Of a stretch of 64,000 bases of DNA, positions 45,607 through 56,776 are shown piece after piece; positions within the stretch are counted from its first letter, which is position 1; each line of letters opens with the position of its first letter. The notes beneath the pieces were generated by a model that saw only the letters and a program-made list of their open reading frames with translations, did no database searches and was not told the DNA's origin. The stretch comes from Utricularia gibba (Eukaryota > Streptophyta > Magnoliopsida > Lamiales > Lentibulariaceae), in NCBI GenBank assembly GCA_002189035.1, contig CM007992.1:2170001-2234000 (forward strand), read 5' to 3'. A program made the position numbers and the translations under genes.

Positions 45607-46090
45607 TTTTAAAGAAGCCCAAAACCCTAGAACGAGACAGGAGTCAGGAAGGGGGAAGGACTTAGAATGACAAGGGGACCCATCAAAAATCCCAAAAGAC
45701 CGAACGGAAAAGACGAAGAATCGAATGATACCTGGAAAATTGGCAGTTTCCGACGGATATCGTGACAATCGAGCAGCGGACGAGTGTGATGGAGCATGGA
45801 GGGCACAAAACTCTTGCAGGCAACAAAGAGGGCAAAGTAAAGAACTGACGCAAAGGGCACTTATTTTTACCGGAAAGGTTAGGGAGACGAAGCGTCGTGA
45901 CGTTTGGGGTACCCAGAATGAGTGGGAAAAAACGTGGCGTGCTTATGAGCCGACGCATGGCAGAGATATCGGAACAAAGCGGTTTGTGGCTCATGCGAAC
46001 AAGGCGGCAACTTGGAAGTCGGCATTGTGGTGATTCTGATTCCCCGATTTATCCTAGAAGGGCCAATATCGGCAAATCAGAGGGCTTGAA
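45607..46090 (-). promoter_or_regulatory. Upstream region of the antisense gene
   Basis: These 480 bp between the antisense ATG and the 3' LTR must hold the antisense gene's leader and promoter, and also the sense polypurine tract just before 46,091 (AATCAGAGGGCTTGAA is the best candidate). The minus strand is pyrimidine-rich with possible leader introns. No firm TATA box was found. Confidence 0.35.
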
Positions 46091-46618
46091 TGATAGGGGA
46101 TAAACCGGTCGAAAATAATCGGTTCCTAAAAGGCTGCCAAAAGAGATCCCGAGGGGATAACACCAGACGACAGATCGACATCTGTCAGAAATCTGACAGG
46201 TATGGCCATATGACACAGTCTGAAAAGCGGCCGAATTACGGCATGACAAGTTGCCGATATCTGAAAAGCGAGATCGTATAGTAGGAGCAGAAAGCAACCG
46301 ATATTTGCAGACACCAGAATTCGGTTAGCGTGAGCTCTCCTATAAATAGGAGGAATTATGATGAAAGGGGGTTGGACTCAAAAAGATTTCTTCAAGTTGT
46401 ATTCTCCTTTTCGCGACCTCCATTTAGTGAAACTCTTTTCCGGCGAGCTCCGGCAGCTCCGTGGTTTTTCCGCTCTCCGGCGGTTTCCACGTAAAAAATC
46501 CTTCCTCACTCTTATTTTAATCGTACCAATCGTGAAGAAGGTGACTAAGTGTGGCATTCCCGACCGCGCCTATCACCTAAAATCGGCCTCTCACTGGATA
46601 CCGATTTCACCCATAACA
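46091..46618 (+). repeat. Tat element 3' LTR
   Basis: 528 bp, TG...CA, followed by AAATG. The counterpart of 36618-37146. Most differences are transitions. Confidence 0.95.
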
Positions 46619-47179
46619 AAATGTTTATAATAAATTTAGTAGACTTTTAATATAAAGTATATATGACAAAAATGGTTGATGATGAAGTGAAAAATAATGT
46701 GATATGTATGAAATATTTTTAAATGAATTTTTAGAGTATTTTTTTTTTTAATTTCGAGAAACTAGTTGTAACAAAAATTTCATGGGTTAGAGGTAATCTA
46801 CAATTGCTTGAATTCATGGTTTCACGATGCACAATGTTTGGAATCTATTAGATTCAAGAACTCATCGAAAATTGAAACCAAAATCAGATTTTTATGGACC
46901 CTCTGCCAACGTTCTTTATCATTTGCATAAGGACGTATGGGTTCTTCTCCTGCACTCTATTGCAGAGGTTCGAAGGCTCTATTTCCCTGCCACCTTTGCG
47001 CAAGTAGAACATACGCATCTTTTGTAAATGCCTAATCACATGCACATTCCAAGACTGATTTTCGACACCTAGTTGGCTCTTCCGACATATGATATACATA
47101 TATGACCTACATTTAGGAATGGATGCTTTTGGATTTTTTTTAAAAAAATTCAAAACGAACAACAACAAAACAATAATAT

Positions 47180-47480
47180 AGGTTTTAAAACAATATCAAG
47201 TTATGGATTTAAATTAAGAGTCTATCAATACAATAGCTTGCCTCTATGTGTAAGCACAACTCAAGACTCAATTGCACTAGTTTTCATGATGTTATTTTAA
47301 AGTAATGATATTCGATAATTGTTATAAAATCTTCTTTATTTAATAAAATTATTAAATTAATTATGCCATTAGATTCATTTTACCTCCTATAATAATTTAT
47401 TATTATGCATACACATATTTGACTCTAGAAAACAAAACATATTGAGACTTAACATAATATTTTTAACACCAACTGTTTAC
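47180..47480. repeat. Dispersed repeat, copy 2 (related to 29,990-30,240)
   Basis: It shares the ordered landmarks described for the copy near 30 kb, at much lower GC content, as expected for an older copy eroded by C-to-T change. The sequence CATACACATATTTGACTCTAGAA is itself repeated within it (about 47,409 and 47,473). Confidence 0.45.
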
Positions 47481-48180
47481 ATACACATATTTGACTCTAG
47501 AACACAAAAAATATAAAAAACTAAAAGCAAATTAAAATCTCAAAATCAATACTTTATTATAAGATTACAAGAATGATCCATAAACACTACCATACTCTCC
47601 CAAAATTTGGTGCTCATATTCATAAATAGAGGGAAAAATTTGATGTGCCTTTATCAAATTTTTTACCTGTATTATATTTAAATTTTTTTTCTAAAATTAT
47701 TTTCAAATATTTACCAAAGTTTCAAATTTTAGATCAAATTTTCATCATTAGACGTCCTCTTGCACCCTATTTTGATCGTTAGTATGTCCACGTAAATTGG
47801 ATCATGATCTAACCTTATTTTAAAAAATTATAAAATATATTTTAATTTCTAAAAGATCAAATTAATATCAAATATATAAAAATTATTTAAAAAATATTGA
47901 AAAAATATAAAATAAACGTAAATCTATTATTAAGCTTTTTTTTTTTTTATTTAACCCAAAATTATAGGGAGAGAAATAAAAATCCAGAAATGTAGAGATC
48001 TAAACAAAAAATAACTATCAATTTCCATTTGAGTCATTGTATATTTAATATTAGGCTTTGTCTTTATCTTCCAAATTTATATCAGAATAATTTATTAAAT
48101 AATTTTACATGTTTATCTTAAATTTTATATATGTGAAAAAAATTAGTTATGAAAATTATTTAAATTTTAAGATGCTATAT

Positions 48181-48187
<7 letters not shown>

Positions 48188-48215
<28 letters not shown>
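48188..48215. repeat. (AT)n microsatellite
   Basis: A run of about 14 AT dinucleotides. Confidence 0.95.
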
Positions 48216-48218
<3 letters not shown>

Positions 48219-48323
48219 TCTTAATACTATGTTTTTGCCTATTTTAAATATTGAATCGTTATTTATTGTTAATGTTTGGTCGCTCTCATTTTACACTCTG
48301 CGGAATTTGGCATGTGATTAAAG

Positions 48324-48791
48324 TTGGGGCCTAGTGGGGCAATAGATCTACGTAGATCCTTGAGGCCACCGGCAACGCATCCGATGAAAGAAGACTTCCG
48401 TTTGATGTCTCAAACTTCGACCCACGTGAGTTTCTACATCAACCACGACACGCGTAAGTCCTGTGTTGTGATTTGTCTGGAGCGCCAAGCCAACTATCGA
48501 AGTTCTGCATATTTTGGTGGATGATCGCGGCGGGGACGCCAAGAACCGAAGGGCCACGTGTTTCAAGTGATCGCCATTTACTTGTGCTCTGTCAAATCTG
48601 CCATCCCTCGAAACCTCCGTACCTCTTCACTTCAATTGTTTCTTATTTTGTCGAATTCGAGACCACCCCCATTTCTCGAACTAATTGGGGTTCATCCATT
48701 TCCTCTCTCTGTTCCTCTCTCATCTGCCTTTCAATCCTATACAGGGGAGTTCCCTTTGTTGTTTCCAGAATTCGGTATGTTTTGTTGACAG
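48324..48791 (+). promoter_or_regulatory. Orphan promoter/leader-like segment with two G-boxes, cut by a copia insertion
   Basis: GC-rich and pyrimidine-rich sequence sits between AT-rich DNA and a copia element. Perfect G-boxes CACGTG lie at 48,423-48,428 and 48,555-48,560, and CTCTCT-type Y-patches at 48,700-48,720. The end reads like a leader with splice-like TTCCAG and an ATG (48,778) just before the element starts at 48,792. No downstream coding exon was found, so a gene may have been beheaded here. Confidence 0.4.
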
Positions 48792-49656
48792 TGATAATCC
48801 AATCAAGGACTCGGCTAAGGCACTGATGGCATCTCTGATTGAAATCAAAGTGAATTACAAAGACAGTCATAATAAAAAAAATAAGAAGAAGAAGGGCAAT
48901 TCAAGAATCTGAGCTTAATCGTCTTAGGCCTGAACCTGAGTTATGGCACAAAAGACTTAGGCATCATCACTATGGCTTGATTAATACCTTACACATCAGG
49001 AGAAGTTTTCTCGTATTTGTCTTCAGTTCAAGCAAATTATCATGTCATTCCCAAAAATTGGCTCAACCGCCTTCCATAAGCTGGATGTAGTGGTCATAAA
49101 TGTGTGTGTATCTATGAATATTGCGACCAATGGAGTAAACATATATTATGTTCTATTTATACATGAATTCTCTAAATATACATGGATCTATCTACTTAAA
49201 ATAAAAATCTGAAATTCTTCACGACTTCAAGATATTAAAACTATTCTAGAAACCTAGAGCGGTAGAAAAATACTTACTTTAAGATCCAAAAATGGAGGAA
49301 AATACTCTTCTATTAAGCTGAAAGATATCTGCAAGGTCAATGAAACCATGTACTAATTCACAACTTCTTGCACACTATAACAAAATGGAATGTGTGAAAG
49401 AAAAAATTAGACCATTATGAATATGGCGAGATATCTCTTATATGAGAAGAATGTACCTTTGCGATTCTAGGAAGTCAATGAACACACTATATATATACTC
49501 AATCACCTACCTACAAAAGGAACGAAAGGAAGAAAATCACCATATGAGCTTTGGTTTAATAAAAAACCAGACCTGAAACATTTAAGAATATTCAAATCAG
49601 TTTGTTACATTCGCAATCCAAAGGAATTAAGGGCCAAGCTGGATAAAAGATCAAAT

Positions 49657-50165
49657 ATATGTGAGCCTCAAGCCTTAAGGTGTGAGGCCAATAATCTAGG
49701 TGAAGTTACTCAGCCCAATGCCCAAGCTAATGGTTAATTAATTTGGTGAAGGAATAAATGCACTTAGGACGACGCATTGACGGTTTAGATAGAGAGAGAA
49801 GAAAAAAACTAGGACCTTCTTCCTCATTGGATTTCATCAAGAATAAGGAGATGTTCTTTCTTTGATCCTTCATCAGGTTTCAATCTCACTTGATTCGCGA
49901 ACAAGGCAATCTTCATGTTATCAAATGCATTGTGTTCTTTTCATAAGTTGAAATCATTTCAGTTCAGCTTGGCCAGTTGATCTTGTAATTAGAGCTTGTT
50001 TGCTCTTGTATCGGAAACGAAGTTTAGTGGATATTTTATATCTTGGTTTGGATTCACCTATGGTTTTCCCCGCAAGGGTTTTCACATTAAAAATTACCCT
50101 GTATTCTTTACAGAATTGCAGATTTTATGGTTTGGTTGCTCTTTTCTCGGTTGCATTACAGGTTG
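49657..50165 (+). other. LTR-like insertion inside copia integrase
   Basis: Integrase sequence stops at ELRAKLDKRS (about 49,655) and resumes at STSKAYHVPN (about 50,185). The intervening 500 bp ends in GGTTTTCCCCGCAAGGGTTTTC and TTACCCTGTATTC, a phrase typical of the leader half of plant copia LTRs. A solo LTR is likely; no target duplication was found. Confidence 0.5.
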
Positions 50166-50184
50166 CCTACCCTTATAGAAAGTT

Positions 50185-52620
50185 GAAAGTACTAGTAAGG
50201 CATACCATGTTCCAAATCTCACCTCTAACACAGTGGAACTTAGTAGAAATGTTGTGGTAGACGAGTCAAAATGTTTTGATTGGAGGAATCTACCCTTTGC
50301 TCCTCAAACGGAAGCATCTATAGTCAATGTTTTCAATGTGTACCCTAAAAATGAAGAAGAATATAATAGTATCTATGATAAGAATGGTCATCTAAACTCC
50401 TATGAACTCTTTACTACCACATGCATCGATGCTAATATATCTATAACTAATATCCTAAATACCTCTAATGACCGTGACATACAATTTGGTGCCAATAAGG
50501 ATGAACTTTTCAACATAGCCAATGAACATCATCTCTTAGTACTTCTCTCAAAGAAAATACAACTACACCTGATACTTTTCATCAAAACCTCCTGCATGAA
50601 CAAAATGAGGAACCATTATAACTACCTAGAAATGATAGTCCGATGAAAAAAGCTTATGAGGAAGCTTTGCATGTTCTTCCAAAAGATTCTGATAATTAAA
50701 TGCCAGATAACAATGGATCAGAAGAACTCTCATAAGATGCCTCATACACAAGAGATGATGAAAACATTACTCCTATATTTCTTCTTAGGCTTATTCCTAG
50801 AAAACTTACGGAAGTGAATGAAGAGTATATGAAAAATCAATCTCATGATTATGAGTCTGATGATAATCTAATTCATTATTTTTAGAGCAACAATTCTAGT
50901 GATAACGAGGATTATCTAAGTGATTGACGTAACACTGGTAAGAAAATATTGGTTTCTTAAAGATATTATTGGCTGCAATCATTTGATGCTGAAGGTCAAA
51001 ACACTACAAAAATTATGAAATTCCTAGAATGAAAGAAATTCATGGTTGATGAACTTAACTCCATCAAAGATCATGACATGTGAGAAGTGGTAGATAAGCT
51101 AGAAGGTGTCAAAGTTTTGAGCTGGAAATGTCTACACAAAGAAAAATTAAATGCTAATGGAACTCACAATAGATTATCTCGCATAGTTGCTAAAGGTTAC
51201 CTCCAAAAAGCTGGTATCAACTACTAAGAGATATTTGTGCTTACGACTTGACTTGACACTATCAAATGGACTATCGCTCTGGCTACTTGTCATAATTGGA
51301 AGCTTCATCCCTTAGACATTAAATGTGCATTTCTAAATAAAGAGCTGCACATATATATATATATATATCACTCTCCCAGTTATGAAATTAAGGATGGAAA
51401 GAAAAAAGTTTTAAAGCATAAGAAAGCTTTCTATGGATTTAAACAAGCACCTAAAGAATGGTATGTTATCATAGATGCCTGCTTTATTGAGTTGGGATAG
51501 ACTCAAAGCAAAAATGATACAATTCTTTATGTCATTGAAATTGTAGTAGGCAAGGTTATCATATCCCTATATGTTGATGACATCTTGATTATTGGTAACA
51601 ATTCTGACATCATTGAAGAACAAAAGACCATGCTGAAAACCCGCCTTGAACTAGTGGACCTTGATTTGACTAGGTATTTTCTTGATATAAAATTCCTGCA
51701 AGAAAAACACTACATATATGTGAATAAAAAATATATATTGAAGACTTACTAGCCAAATATGGAATTCAAGAAGCCAAGGGGAGTTCTGTTCCATTTCCTC
51801 CAAAGATCAAGTTGAAATTCAAAAAAATGCCGAAATTGAATACTCCAATTCACAAAAATTTCAAACACCCCATGGGAGGCCTTCTATATCTAACTACTCC
51901 AAGGCTTGATATCATATTTGCTGTATCACATGTATCCGAATTTATGCACAAACCTTACAATGTGCAAGTAGCTAGGAAAATTTTCAAGTATCTGAAATCT
52001 TCTTCTAATCTTGGCTTATATTTTAAAATAGGAACTAACCCTTCATTGCAAGGATTAGTGGACTCTGATTTTGTAGTTGATGAAGAAAATTGCAGCTCAA
52101 CTACTGATTATTTGTTTAATCTTGGATCAGTAACCTTTGCTTGAAATAGCAAGAAGCAAAATACCATTGTGCAGTCTTCAATTGAGGCCGAATACATGAC
52201 TAGTGCTGTTACTAAAAACCATGCTCAATGGTTAATTAAAATATTTTTGAAGACCTGGCCATCAACATCAAGCAACCATACTCAATGGTCGATTAAAATA
52301 TTTTTGAAGACCTAGCCATCAACATCAAGAAACCCATCATCCTCAAAATTGGAAACAAATTTGCTATAAGTACAATACAATACCATGTGATGTTTGAGCA
52401 TACCAGGCACATAAAAGTTAAGTACCATGTTCTTCAAAAATATGTGAAAGAAGGGTACATCAGACTGGAATACATACCTTCAGAGATGCAAGCTGCTGAT
52501 ATCTTGATGAAATACCTCTTCCCTTCAGATTTCTGCAAGCTGCCGAAAATGTTAGAGTTAAGGAAGAATCCATTAGAAAACATAGAAGATCTTCAATTCG
52601 ATCATAAAGGAGGAATATTA
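50185..52620 (+). pseudogene. copia integrase end, RT and RNase H (broken)
   Basis: 50,233-50,646 is integrase C-terminal linker (VELSRNVVVDESKCFDW). 51,030-51,480 is the RT start (FMVDELNSIKDHDM, LHPLDIKCAFLNKELH) with an in-frame (AT)n expansion at about 51,346-51,368. The catalytic YVDDILIIG lies near 51,570. RNase H follows with GLVDSDF and IEAEYMTSA. Stops occur in every section. Confidence 0.85.
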
Positions 52621-52625
52621 GAAAG

Positions 52626-52880
52626 TGATTATCCAATCAAGGACTCAACTAAGGCATTCATGGTATCTTTGATTAAAAGTAAACTGAATTAGCAAGATAT
52701 TCGTGGTAAGAAGAAGAAAAACAATAATTTTCTCAAGAGTCTAGGTTTAATCGTCTTAAGCACAAAGCAAGTGTAATGCAGCCAAATGTAAAAGTCATTC
52801 TCAGCCCATTAACTCAAGTCCTATCATCTATGGAAGTCAAGGATATAAGGACAACGCAATGGCTCTCTTTGCAAAGCTAA
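52626..52880 (+). repeat. copia 3' LTR (5' part, abutted by Harbinger)
   Basis: It starts TGATTATCCAATCAAGGACT after a purine tract. Its end is obscured because the Harbinger element begins at 52,881. Confidence 0.7.
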
Positions 52881-53892
52881 GGGCATCTTCAACGATGGGC
52901 GGACAAACCTACGTGGCACAATTATTAATTGTCCATCCTTCTTTATTTCTGTCCGTCCATCATTATAAAATTTTTTGTATGCGTCCACCCTTTTTAACAC
53001 GGAAGTCGGACTTCTGTCGCACACTACTCTTTTCCCGCAAACTACTCACTTCTTTCTTTTTTTTTTGGCGCCATTTCTTCGTCTTCACCTAAAAATTGTC
53101 TTCTCAGATCTACACCTAATATATTTCGAAACCATAGCCAAGTGCAGAAAATCTTATTGAGTCGATGACGGTCTAGGCTTCTCTTTGATTTCTATTCTTT
53201 GGTATTTTAGTTTGTAATTACATTGTGTTTCATGTTTTATTATTTGTACTTACAGATCTGGGATTTCTCATTGACGGGATAAATTCTGTGCATCTAGAAG
53301 AACTTTGGCTGCTATAGACAAGTGACTAAAGCAATTGAGGTAAACGTAATTGGAAATTACACTGAAGCAATTGAGGTAACCGTATATAATGATTCATGGT
53401 GGTTTTTCAGATTTATTGTATAAAGGAGTAACATTAGTTTTTAAGAAAATAATTCATTTTATGGGTAGTTGAAAGAATTTGATTAAATGATTTATTGGTA
53501 CTTTTATATGTTTGTTGGAATATGAAGTAGTTTTAATTTTCAAGTAAATGATTCATTTTGTAAGTAGTTGTATAAACTTGGTTAAATCATTTTTAGATAA
53601 CTTTATTGAATTATTTGTATGTGGAGGAGCCATTTTGATTTTTTTTTTTTCAAGTAAATGATTTTTTTTTTGTATGCATAAGCAGTTTTAGTTTTGTAAA
53701 TTTGATTGTGTATGAGGTTAATTAAATCATTTTTGGGTAGCTTAGCTTTGAAAGATAGAATTGCTAACGTGATATGATTACCATATATTTATTTATGATT
53801 CAATTAATATTACTTATCACTCATAGCTCTAAGTGGTGGTGTATTAGTTGTTTTGTATTTATATTATAATATTTATGTTATCATTATTGTAG

Positions 53893-54846
53893 ATGATTGA
53901 TCAAAGTGGATTGCAATAAAAAAGATGGACTGAAGATGAAGAACTACTTCTTGTTTCAGCTTTGTTAAATGCTAGTATTGACCCCATTAGTGGAAATTCA
54001 CAGAAGGTAGACTCTTTTTGGGCAAGAGTTGCTACTTATTATTATGATGCAAGAGTTGGAAGACATCGTGATATTGATGCTTTGAGGAAAAAATGGAGCA
54101 ACTTGAATGGAGATGTCCAAAAGTTTGCTGGTTGTTATAATCAGGTCTCAGGTAGGGCAACAAGTGGAATGAATGGGCATGACTATAAACGAGATGGTGC
54201 ACCCCTCTTAAAGCAACAGACAGAGAAGGATTTTGGTCATTTGAACTGCTGGGAAATTTTGAGAAAGGAATCAAAGTGGAAAACATTAATTGTTTAAGTT
54301 TGTTTATATTAGTTTTCTCACTTATATACAATATGAATTTTTTTGTGACAATCTGTGAATCTTGGAAGCAAGAATTCATGCAAGAAAAGGCGTAATGAGA
54401 ATGAAACAGAGAAAGAAATGGAAACTCCAAAAACACAACATGATGTGCGTCTTACGGGCCAAAAAGCAGCCAAGCGAATGCGTAGTGGTGGCAGCAGTCG
54501 CTCAAGCTCCAACCCAGACTCAGAACTAAGTAAATACACTGGACATGTTGCTGGACTACAGAATGCTATTAAATCTCAAACTGGAGCATAGGATAGGTAT
54601 AATGAACTTCAAACATTAAAGGAAATTAGGAAGCTCTGTTCTCTCAAGTTGGATGATTGCACCATTGAGCAATGGAACTTGTACAACGCAGCAATGAATA
54701 GATTACAAGTTATGATGCAATCTCCATCAAATATGAATTCTACTGCTTTTGCAACAACACAAGGTGATCATAGTCAAGTAGGTGCTGAATATATTGTGAA
54801 CTTGGGAGATGATTCATGTGACTCAAATCCGATTCACTATTTTTAG
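53893..54846 (+). pseudogene. Harbinger ORF1: Myb/SANT-like DNA-binding protein (broken)
   Basis: The ATG at 53,893 follows a TTGTAG acceptor. Codon 9 is TAA; then RWTEDEEL, LLNASIDPISGNSQ, FWARVATYYYDAR, LRKKWSNLNGDVQKF and GCYNQV give the SANT-like domain of plant Harbinger ORF1 proteins. ORF1 proteins help bring the transposase to the element ends. After KWKTL the frame closes, and a non-coding stretch (about 54,298-54,355) suggests an intron. The C-terminal half (54,360-54,846) has the usual GQKAAKR motif and ends SNPIHYF. A TAG-type stop at about 54,589 also occurs. Confidence 0.85.
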
Positions 54847-55026
54847 TTTTTGTATCGTATTTCTGTAGGAAAACAATTATGTTTTATGTAGGAAAGAAGT
54901 TTCTTTCATGGACAAGTAATAGATTTTGCATTTATAAAATTGCTATTTTCATTGAAACATATGTTAGAATTGCATATAATATAAAAAATGGAATATTTTT
55001 AAGTTGTATAAAAATATAAGGCCAAC

Positions 55027-55170
55027 GAATATTTTAAAGCTACAAAATATTTTAAAGCTGTAGAATATTTCAAAGTTACAGAATATTTCCAAGCTGCAGA
55101 ATATTTCAAAGCTGCAGAATATTTTAAAGCAACAGAATATCTTAAAGTTGCATAATATTTTAAAGTAGCA
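55027..55170 (+). repeat. 18-bp minisatellite, eight units
   Basis: Eight consecutive units of consensus GAATATTTTAAAGCTGCA, period exactly 18, with one to four changes per unit. It sits in the gap between the two Harbinger genes, about 85 bp before the transposase ATG. There are no spacers between units. Confidence 0.95.
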
Positions 55171-55253
55171 GAATAATTTACAAATCGAGCCTATAAAAGA
55201 CTATGTGCTCATGATCTTATTTGCATCTCTACATCCAAATTTTATCTTTTTTC

Positions 55254-56543
55254 ATGGATCATCCAAACTTTCCATTCTTCATTCCAGGTGCTATGATGGA
55301 CTTGGAAGTGATAGCTCAAGCAAGATACAATCATATTTTAAATAATTCTGCAAATGGTGAAGGAGGATCTCAGAAATGTCGAGCATCTCGTCGTTACATT
55401 GAGCGTGAACGTGAAGCTGTTCATGCTAGATTGTATCAAGATTATTTTTCAGATCAATCTACATATAATGAAGACATATTTCAGAGACGATTTCACATGC
55501 ATTGTCCTCTATTCCTGCAGATTGTTAATGTTCTCCAACACTCTGATTCTTTTTTTCAAGATAAAATTGATGCTACTAGTCGGGTAAGCCTTTCAAGCCT
55601 CAAAAAATGTACAGCTGCTATTCATATGTTGGCATATGAGTGTAGTGCTGATTGGGTGGATGAGTATATATGTATAGGGGAGACCATTGCACTCAAGTGC
55701 CTACGTTATTTTGTTTTAGACATTTGCTTAAATTTTGAAGAGCAATACATGAGAGCTCCAACTATGGAGGACATGCAACGTTTACTAACCTTTTGAGAGA
55801 CTCGTGGATTTCCTGGCATGCTCGGTAGTGTAGATTGCACGCATTGGGAATAGAAAAATTGTCCTGTTGCATGGCAAGGATTATATTCACGTGGAGGCCA
55901 TCAAAAACCAACTTTGATGTTAGAGGATGTTGCTTCTGCTGATACCTGGATTTGGCATGCCTTCTTTGGAATGCCAGGTTCAAATAATGATTTGAATGTA
56001 TTATTTCATTCTCCTTTATTACAGGATTTTCATCATGGTGTTGCCTCAAGAGTTCAATTTGAAGTGAATGGGCACATGTATTTTTCGGGATATTATTTAG
56101 CTGATGGCATTTATCCTGATTGGCCTTTATTTGTGAAATCAATCACATTATCCCAAGGTTCCAAAAAGAAAGAGTATGCTAGACGTCAAGAGAGCACACA
56201 AAAGGATGTTGAATGAGCTTTTGGTATATTACAAAGTCAATTTGCTATTATGACCACACCTGCAAGAGTGTGGGATCGAGACACACTTGCTGATATTATG
56301 TATGCATGCATAATACTACATAATATGATTGTTGAAGATGAAGGTCATACTATTCCTGCTGCTAATGCTGAAGCTCAATATGATCAAGTGAGAGTTGAGG
56401 AACCAATATTTCATTCCAATGTAGAGCTCAACATGAATTCATTTCTTCTTCCAGTAGCTCAATCTCAAGATTACATTATACATCATCGACTTAAGAATGA
56501 TTTAGTTGAACATTTTTGGGCTAGGTTAGGGAGTCAACAATGA
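55254..56543 (+). pseudogene. Harbinger DDE transposase, single frame with three stops
   Basis: One frame runs from ATG 55,254 to TGA 56,543 (430 codons) without any indel. The N-terminal region has RREIEREREAVHARL-type charge and a helix-turn-helix-like segment (FQRRFHMHCPLFLQIV). The core shows GFPGMLGSVDCTHW, WHAFFGMPGSNNDLNVL, GYYLADGIYPDWPLFVK and KDVE before AFGILQSQFAI. The catalytic residues are all encoded: D at 55,833, D at 55,989, E at 56,211. Stops are TGA 55,794, TAG 55,851 (usually W) and TGA 56,214 (usually R). ILHNMIVEDE and a degenerate tail complete it. Confidence 0.9.
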
Positions 56544-56776
56544 AAATTGTATTTTATTTCTATATTTTTATTAATGCAGTTTTTTTATGACATTCTTCTT
56601 TTATTAGTATATTGATTTGTATTATTTATAAATTTAAACCTACAATGGTCGGATATTATTGTGTAAGGGACGGACGGACTATTAATAAGTAAAAGAATAC
56701 TATTTAATAAAATAAAATAATGACATGTAAATTGTTTTACTAATAGTACGTCCGCCTATCATTGGAGATGCCCTAA

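Larger units (their letters stand above)
36618..46618 (+). mobile_element. Full-length Ty3/gypsy retrotransposon, Tat lineage (10,001 bp)
   Basis: Two LTRs (36618-37146 and 46091-46618) start TGATAGGGGATAAACC and end CCCATAACA. AAATG occurs directly on both outer sides (36613-36617, 46619-46623), a perfect 5-bp target duplication. Inside: a primer-site region TTTGGTGCCCACCGTGGGGC, gag, protease, RT, its own RNase H, a second RNase H-like domain, a zinc-type integrase with a GPY/F end, a repeat-containing spacer, and an antisense multi-exon gene before the 3' LTR. The second RNase H and the antisense gene together mark the Tat lineage. By hand I count about 21 substitutions and one G-run indel between LTRs (about 96% identity), so the insertion is fairly young. 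The sense frame carries several stops and shifts, so it is not autonomous as read. Confidence 0.95.
46624..48323. other. AT-rich intergenic region with a decayed repeat
   Basis: 46,820-47,170 is partly open on both strands but I could not assign a protein. 47,180-47,480 is the second copy of a dispersed repeat. 48,188-48,215 is an (AT)n microsatellite. The rest is AT-rich without features. Confidence 0.5.
48792..52880 (+). mobile_element. Ty1/copia retrotransposon, decayed, with partial 5' LTR
   Basis: 48,792-about 48,935 (TGATAATCCAATCAAGGACT) matches the start of the 3' LTR at 52,626, which follows a purine-rich AAAGGAGGAATATTAGAAAG. The 5' LTR piece runs straight into the pre-integrase (LWHKRL, HHYGLINTLH), so the rest of that LTR, gag and protease are deleted. 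Integrase pieces follow (FIHEFSKYTWIYLL, with H where D is usual), interrupted by an insertion (49,657-50,165). The RT (51,030-51,800) has YVDDILIIG, and RNase H is at 51,812-52,600. There are many stops. Confidence 0.85.
52881..56773 (+). mobile_element. PIF/Harbinger DNA transposon, structurally complete (3,893 bp)
   Basis: The left end GGGCATCTTCAACGATGGGC matches the inverted right end GGGCATCTCCAATGATAGGC over about 24 bp with three mismatches. TAA flanks both sides (52,878-52,880 and 56,774-56,776), the 3-bp duplication typical of PIF/Harbinger. It carries the two genes of the superfamily in the same orientation: a Myb/SANT-like protein (53,893-54,846) and a DDE transposase (55,254-56,543). 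An 18-bp minisatellite lies between them. Both genes contain stop codons, so the copy is not autonomous now, but the ends look mobilisable in trans. Confidence 0.95.

Noticed and set aside
46827-47168. Open frames on both strands, one resembling part of a FAR1/MULE protein
   Set aside because: No firm motif could be identified; the resemblance was too weak to name.
55027-55170. Possible CRISPR-like array
   Set aside because: Units are contiguous with no spacers, and the context is a plant DNA transposon.
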